From UBA5336 sp039818165 (GTDB lineage Bacteria > Pseudomonadota > Alphaproteobacteria > Caulobacterales > Hyphomonadaceae), in assembly GCA_039818165.1 (NCBI GenBank), contig JBCBUL010000004.1:62001-126000 (forward strand): a stretch of 64,000 bases of DNA. The letters are read 5' to 3'. This document shows positions 63,601-64,000 of the stretch, piece by piece. Below the pieces are notes generated by a model that was given only the letters and a program-made list of their open reading frames with translations, ran no database searches and was not told the DNA's origin. The first letter of the stretch is position 1. Each line of letters opens with the position of its first letter. The position numbers were made by a program, and so were the translations under genes.

Positions 63601-64000
63601 GTAGAAGGCCGTCGCCACAGCGCCAAGGTCCGGATCGATGGAGACCTCCAGGCGAATGGAGACTTCCTCTGCGCCTGCTGGCGTCGTCGTGCCACCTGCC
63701 GTGGTTGTTCCGGATCCGTTGCCATTATTGGGGTTGGTGTTGTCCTGGGCCAGTTCGAACTGCGCCCCGGCCCGTCCGTACACGGCCTTAACGAGGGTGT
63801 TCTGATCAACGCCAATGACCACGCCCGTTGCCTGGAAGTCCCCAGGTGTCTGGTCGCCATCCGCCACCGAGTCAAAGTCCGGTATTTCGAAGCGTGTCTC
63901 CACGCTCAGGCCGTTTTCAGCCGAGTAGGCTGCCACGAACGCGTTCTGCTGGGAGTTTCCATTGCTGAAATGGTCGCCCGTTGTCACGTTGATGTTCAGC
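51679..64000 (-). CDS. giant modular surface/secreted protein, partial (N-terminus beyond window)
   Basis: The frame is open from the stop at 51679 to the right edge, at least 4106 residues, and its start lies outside. It is very acidic and rich in Asp, Thr, Gly, Val and Ala, with almost no cysteine. Modules, in order from the N-terminal side: a laminin-G-like sandwich (63.9-63.4 kb), a Calx-beta-like domain (63.4-63.0), a malectin-like domain (63.0-62.5; VLFRVNVGGPEVAAIDDGP), cadherin/Ig-like domains (62.4-61.9), further Calx-beta-like domains (61.5-60.5), a carbohydrate-binding-like domain (60.5-60.0), Ig-like and thrombospondin-type calcium repeats with laminin-G-like domains (59.1-56.6), an unclassified region (56.6-55.5), a second carbohydrate-binding-like domain (55.5-54.9) and Ig modules. 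RTX nonapeptides, LPXTG and membrane helices are absent. A role in adhesion or polysaccharide binding is likely. Confidence 0.85.
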   Translation of the reverse strand, partial: LNINVTTGDHFSNGNSQQNAFVAAYSAENGLSVETRFEIPDFDSVADGDQTPGDFQATGVVIGVDQNTLVKAVYGRAGAQFELAQDNTNPNNGNGSGTTTAGGTTTPAGAEEVSIRLEVSIDPDLGAVATAFYTFYDAFGNVIGAPDQTVGTITLIDLPSQGNNLKTLVESGAPLGVGVIQTSTGGSSPSTYDVSYQYVEVTALEAPPVLVSVSDAAPIEESGDEGTTDVNFALQLSEAAEASLEITANVSINGAEPTLETFTVAFDATGAGTLIVPVDNDDVDTGDDDITLELVSIETPGFEVDTTADSATGTVTEDDTVIPPAGDVLFRVNVGGPEVAAIDDGPAWTADTGITGAAGNSPYLVANSTNTGDLYDGNNGSAHPGPILPDASVLANTPLIIFNTERSDPDPEDTTNLTYEFPVEAGTTVEVRLFFAELFGGVDAVNGRVMDVAVEGTVDPALDNIDQIAIAGPKGAFMRTVQVVVSEDGILDIEAISQLDNQRSALKAIEVVKIADPVDEEPTIDQGIAAQSTDEDALYDFTVPADAFADDGGAENLTLAATLADDTALPAWLSFDADTGAFSGTPENDDVGTVSVKVTATDAAGQSVDALFDLTVNNTNDAPTVESTTDTATATAGEETVIDLAPFLTFDDVDVGDVVTPVLSASDPSITIDGTTVTVPATLAEGSYTITVGATDIAEAEAATVEITLNVEAAPDTTAPVAVFAQIDTITDADAPIIVEVTITDDVALQVETVAPGDVLLSGPGVTDLIASDFDFNVETGVATYTFTPPVSGWENGEFTASLAAASVTDLAGNPIAAGSTSATVEVPEPVLVSISDLDPVEESGDVGATALVFAVQLSEAQSATLSAEVSVKIGDGDAEVTTETLEFDANGVGELVVSAPNDDEDNGTETVQVTILSITDEGFEVDSTAATGSVSVTEDDQDLTAPTGIIQPATDVATPFDAAAISVVFSDDVALDEASIDGDELTISDGTTTVTAALVDFDVLNGIATYSADAPAGGWTAETLDVTLLAGSVFDAAGNTNESAASTVTVIPVPVIVSLVQAGALTLFEENEDGLTLTIQLSEAATEQTTVTFEITGDVQADEDYRAIPESQVTFDIGEDTAAVILEIFNDTDFEADEALNLTLTSTTSGTIDPNANLLAVTIVSDDPEPPVTADPIELEAEDFTGLDNSAFFAQGAGDASNNALIRLNSKEESTVSTDLPAGVTPGVYTIAVTYFDESDGQSTASIAVGGETVGSWIWDNDGPGNAAQGENLRTIEFKNILIEEGDDFSLTGLRGDGEFVRVDKVAFTRTGDTPANEPPTGDDIPDLLEVDAGAAFTIPFTFTDPEGGLVTTTATLSDGSPLPDWITLDENGLSGTAPDELTGQSIEVTVTASDPENNSITDTFTVQLNDVTPPEVVLLPTGPADPDSEIRVIVDFQDAGALDVSTAALEDFSLTGPDGTIAPVGIVLNPTTLQIEVIFDAPVDGWTSGDYTASLVDGGLSDLGGNASLPSTPVVFAVVGNETDGPTATVTTGGTTGNQEDLQITVVLADETGIDEASIEPTDLVIEDEGGVITPATSFEFDVDTNTVTFTFAVPVGGFAPGNFSVTLVEGAILDTLGNASSATLPEPLIIEDTSAEVGANLDEDLDDDGAVNSADTDIDEDGTANADDRFAYDANDGDVQLSDIGAINIDLAGLADGDSPFKAGFTGVMPAFSAGTVELDYATNNGAQIVSTDNGNRLVVESSATDTNEGQAAFTFGAKVSDDFTLSGTFDNPYFNGLETPETPADFEQYGLIIGIDGGTFVKFVTGSPGADFELSGKTANVDDANPPKLSPLADKVSHAATKLDLDAEVTETEVIFTGTWTTLDADGNTLQTGALAPMTLTSGPIFDAIQAGDTALAFGISHTQVGGADDPFPVSLSELSLTDGNLDLAGPTATLVVDPVIDTNSDIVVTATFADDTSVDPATLDGDEVVLTSDNVADVIPTPTFVDNQDGTATYTFAAPDGGWLGSGFSVALVEASVADTSPAANTNAAGTPVNFTIADPATPGANLDEDFDQDTILNNQDDDIDQDGITNAADRFAYDDTNQGVDLPTVGSVDISFEGLEAGDSPFAAGFTGVNPTFDGVVQELDYATNNGAQVVDTPNGKRLQIESSATDTNNASSAFTFGASVGDEFTFTGKFDNPYFGGDKAPSSFEQYGLLIATDGGNFLKLVAGSPGALFELSGKTDDAGFDGPDIKANPIDLTASSYASVELTVDTLVTATEVIFTGSYVAFDETGAVVSSGTIGTKTLTSGDLFDAIQGSGDVPAFGVTHTQTGGPDEAFTVSVESLSLTDGNLDTDGPDAVIESDGPANANAPLVVTVTYADDTGVDFATIDGDELLLTSNDDGDVFGTPAVVDLGGGVYTYTYAAPAGGWGGTLFTASLAADTLADTLGNANAAGAPVEFSRQDVDPVDDILANLDGVDNDGQYGAGDTGSVILTVMDGVNNVRSSNFGANSFELTNTGEKQVAAVFIDVRNALYGDSVFDFDGTGGDTSAKAFAVNSESGNGTGAVFEAGETYLLPGSQPIANTSGGGLPASGGFRGLLIKFDGSDGGFENGELVGFSGDMDPNSIAGLLKGGPLGVDPGALDGWDVGGVSGAELIGSKFTVVFDDGSTATGYLHSDGSLAGSVGEAVEGRGAPTVSATVDGFDANDTNAVYGGTEPVIEIDGPAGATVRVVLTKGFNPVTNPDGGIADIVANRLATQHPEFEANNAFDVQTVDVVIGPDGTATVPINAFDYNNDPGNVDIPDAGIQPISVSAAVIVDSTDTSVVDKVALGPVSDPVYLTNPTGTPVVPGEVDPGGYFEGIDTGGGFRFKIQIEDSNAINAGTNPGGSWVYQPDGESSLGDAQGSGSYYWEFLGDGDLAPNAPQADSILTYQIFIPEGEAGEYTLRVRGGRESADPSDARNDIWFRIDDDAEQFLVNETDAVSNDGFIKVFGNPTGQFGFASGVDSVSEEEPNFSAVFDLEAGFHTIQIAGRSPGFNIDFFELNKGGNPGLNAPDSDFVPTGPTEPEVVVEITDQTIIQGNGVSFTIPANAFDDADGDALILTAPGLPSGFTFENGVVTAPDNLPLGSYPITIVATDDDQNSVSQTFNIIIAEQGAQQDFQAVTLGAQDDIELGSSINSNDLETDKTIQIRLTVEDGVTNVTNVESALISWRSDRTHSGDATLTFQVEDTKEAGDFQNGKDFLPGSVEADITGTWQDEATIENVADIASLVNELIASQGPLNGGDIINLQITGEGGTRFIEHISVTLDISATGGSTGGGNTPPVVANALPDADVQDGNAVNIDLSNVFSDADNDGLSFSVSGLPNGVSLNNGTISGTPTEIGTFTVSVTANDGQATVTDVFVLIVLPEGDTVPTVANEIADQAIETDEAFSFTVPGNAFDDADGDTLTIAISAPAGFSVNGSTVTALAGLAVGTYPITVTATDDDLNTVSQTFNVTVSEPVDTGDVTLWLIDALTDQRIRALDANDVVNLAEIQSGVYNLEAEFNGTGDESAVFFLNGSQVKTESGVPYAMFADSKGDFNEIDAPADGTVQNITVEIYAQNNGNGPLLASSSFVVTYTEGEIPNRAPVVSTAVADEDVALGAAVDIDVSNVFTDPDNDGLALQANGLPQGLSFNGTSITGTPAAAGTFNITVTASDGEFTASDTFTLTVLPDTSTVPVVDVAIADQAITDEEAFSLTVPGNAFDDADGDPLTISIAAPAGFSVNGSTVSAPAGLAPGTYDITVTATDDDQNAVSQTFSVTVSEAPPPPEGPVVLWLVDPETDVLIRPLSSTDVIGVNEVTDGQYNIAAIYTGPGEPKSARMFLDGQQLTVQGGLPYALFNDSNGDYNSEPLGALGSTATFSAQVFASGGGNGELLGEVSVTVTFVAEVQVQDGVEAPALEVAATIPPPPIEVSEEEVAPTGEEVEVAFDVPVFELPVQFGAGLEMQPVMGVDAAMLATPSATGAFVVDLGGGRAQAPAAQPSQLEAFDFASLDAEAGTAGAANSTGVDALLEADAINFNALPALGTESVLEAYMDQSTASEIDLGMSSLDVRPTDNGFAPFEFDELSSWTLDDTDWAGLG
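52263..53174 (-). repeat. 304-residue internal repeat A, copy 2
   Basis: Three linked modules (He_PIG-like DxDNDGL...GTP, an Ig-like with VPGNAFDDADGD and GFSVNGSTV, and a domain with VVLWLVDPETDVLIRPLSST) recur with an exact offset of 912 bases to the next copy, judged by the matching ATCGGCATCATCGAA at 52801 and 53713. The copies are clearly diverged in between. The domain beginning (V)LWLxD is one I do not recognise. Confidence 0.8.
53175..54086 (-). repeat. 304-residue internal repeat A, copy 1
   Basis: Same order as copy 2: NVFSDADNDGLSFSVSGLPN, VPGNAFDDADGDTLTIAISA and VTLWLIDALTDQRIRALDAN. A third, partial copy of its Ig-like part lies at about 54575-54865 (IPANAFDDADGDALILTAPG). Boundaries are set by the 912-base period and may be shifted by some tens of bases. 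Confidence 0.8.
56632..57855 (-). repeat. 408-residue internal repeat B, copy 2
   Basis: Begins GANLDEDFDQDTILNNQDDD with D-rich, thrombospondin type 3-like calcium repeats, then a laminin-G-like domain (ELDYATNNGAQVVDTPNGKR, FEQYGLLIATDGGNFLKLVA) and an Ig-like domain (VTVTYADDTGVDFATIDGDE). Offset to copy 1 is exactly 1224 bases by two separate landmarks (GGCGCC and GGCATAGTC). Confidence 0.85.
57856..59079 (-). repeat. 408-residue internal repeat B, copy 1
   Basis: Begins GANLDEDLDDDGAVNSADTD, with the matching laminin-G-like part VELDYATNNGAQIVSTDNGN and FEQYGLIIGIDGGTFVKFVT, then VVTATFADDTSVDPATLDGD. Differences from copy 2 are spread throughout, so it is an old duplication and not an assembly artefact. 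A third, degenerate laminin-G-like domain stands near 63.8 kb (GVVIGVDQNTLVKAVYGRAG). Confidence 0.85.

Noticed and set aside
51679..64000. RTX calcium-binding nonapeptides in the giant protein
   Set aside because: I looked for GGxGxDxxx runs and found none; the Asp-rich segments are thrombospondin type 3-like instead.
1..64000. tRNA, rRNA, CRISPR, insertion sequence or phage genes
   Set aside because: None of their signatures could be found by reading the intergenic regions; TIR genes also lack mobile flanks.

Overview
The window looks like a chromosomal segment of a marine alphaproteobacterium, most likely from the Hyphomonadaceae/Maricaulales/Caulobacterales neighbourhood. The reasons are its GC-rich coding sequence, alphaproteobacterial gene neighbourhoods (secG-pyrG; tpiA-ppiD-trpE-trpG; trpD-trpC-lexA; gltX-gltA; der-bamB-TPR protein), a LexA operator of the alphaproteobacterial direct-repeat type (GTTC-N7-GTTC, read on the minus strand) in front of lexA, and a TipN-like coiled-coil membrane protein. 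The genus is not decided by the sequence. I see no rRNA, tRNA, CRISPR array, insertion sequence or prophage gene.

Layout. 1-3.5 kb: the N-terminal part of pmbA/tldE, a MAPEG protein, small membrane and lipoproteins, a tyrosine phosphatase and an outer-membrane-like protein. 3.5-7.4 kb: a MarR regulator with a palindrome at its start, then a valine-catabolism group (isobutyryl-CoA dehydrogenase, a TauD-type dioxygenase, 3-hydroxyisobutyryl-CoA hydrolase). 7.4-12.8 kb: a GNAT, two tandem paralogous TIR proteins with four predicted membrane helices each, hemB, another GNAT and small proteins. 12.8-35.5 kb is mostly housekeeping: rpmF, pyrG, secG, tpiA, ppiD, trpEG, a convergent methyltransferase-fold lipoprotein, trpDC, lexA, comEC, gltX, gltA, der, bamB, a TPR protein, panB, nnrU-like and a TolC-family outer membrane factor.

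35.5-47.3 kb is an acetate module: a DUF4212 small subunit plus a large sodium/solute symporter, a GMC oxidoreductase, a hybrid histidine kinase with its own symporter domain (CrbS type), a convergent LuxR-type response regulator (CrbR type), a DcaP-like porin and acetyl-CoA synthetase. Together they would sense, take up and activate acetate. 47.5-51.5 kb holds the TipN-like protein, two tiny unannotated ORFs and etfB-etfA; ETF would accept electrons from acyl-CoA dehydrogenases such as the one near 7 kb.

51.7-64 kb is one open frame on the minus strand, at least 4,106 codons without its N-terminus. It encodes a giant modular surface or secreted protein with malectin-like, Calx-beta, Ig/cadherin-like, carbohydrate-binding-like and calcium-binding modules, including two internal tandem duplications. 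The least explained items are the TIR-membrane pair, this giant protein with its unusual C-terminal tail, the TipN-like protein and the tiny ORFs beside it.
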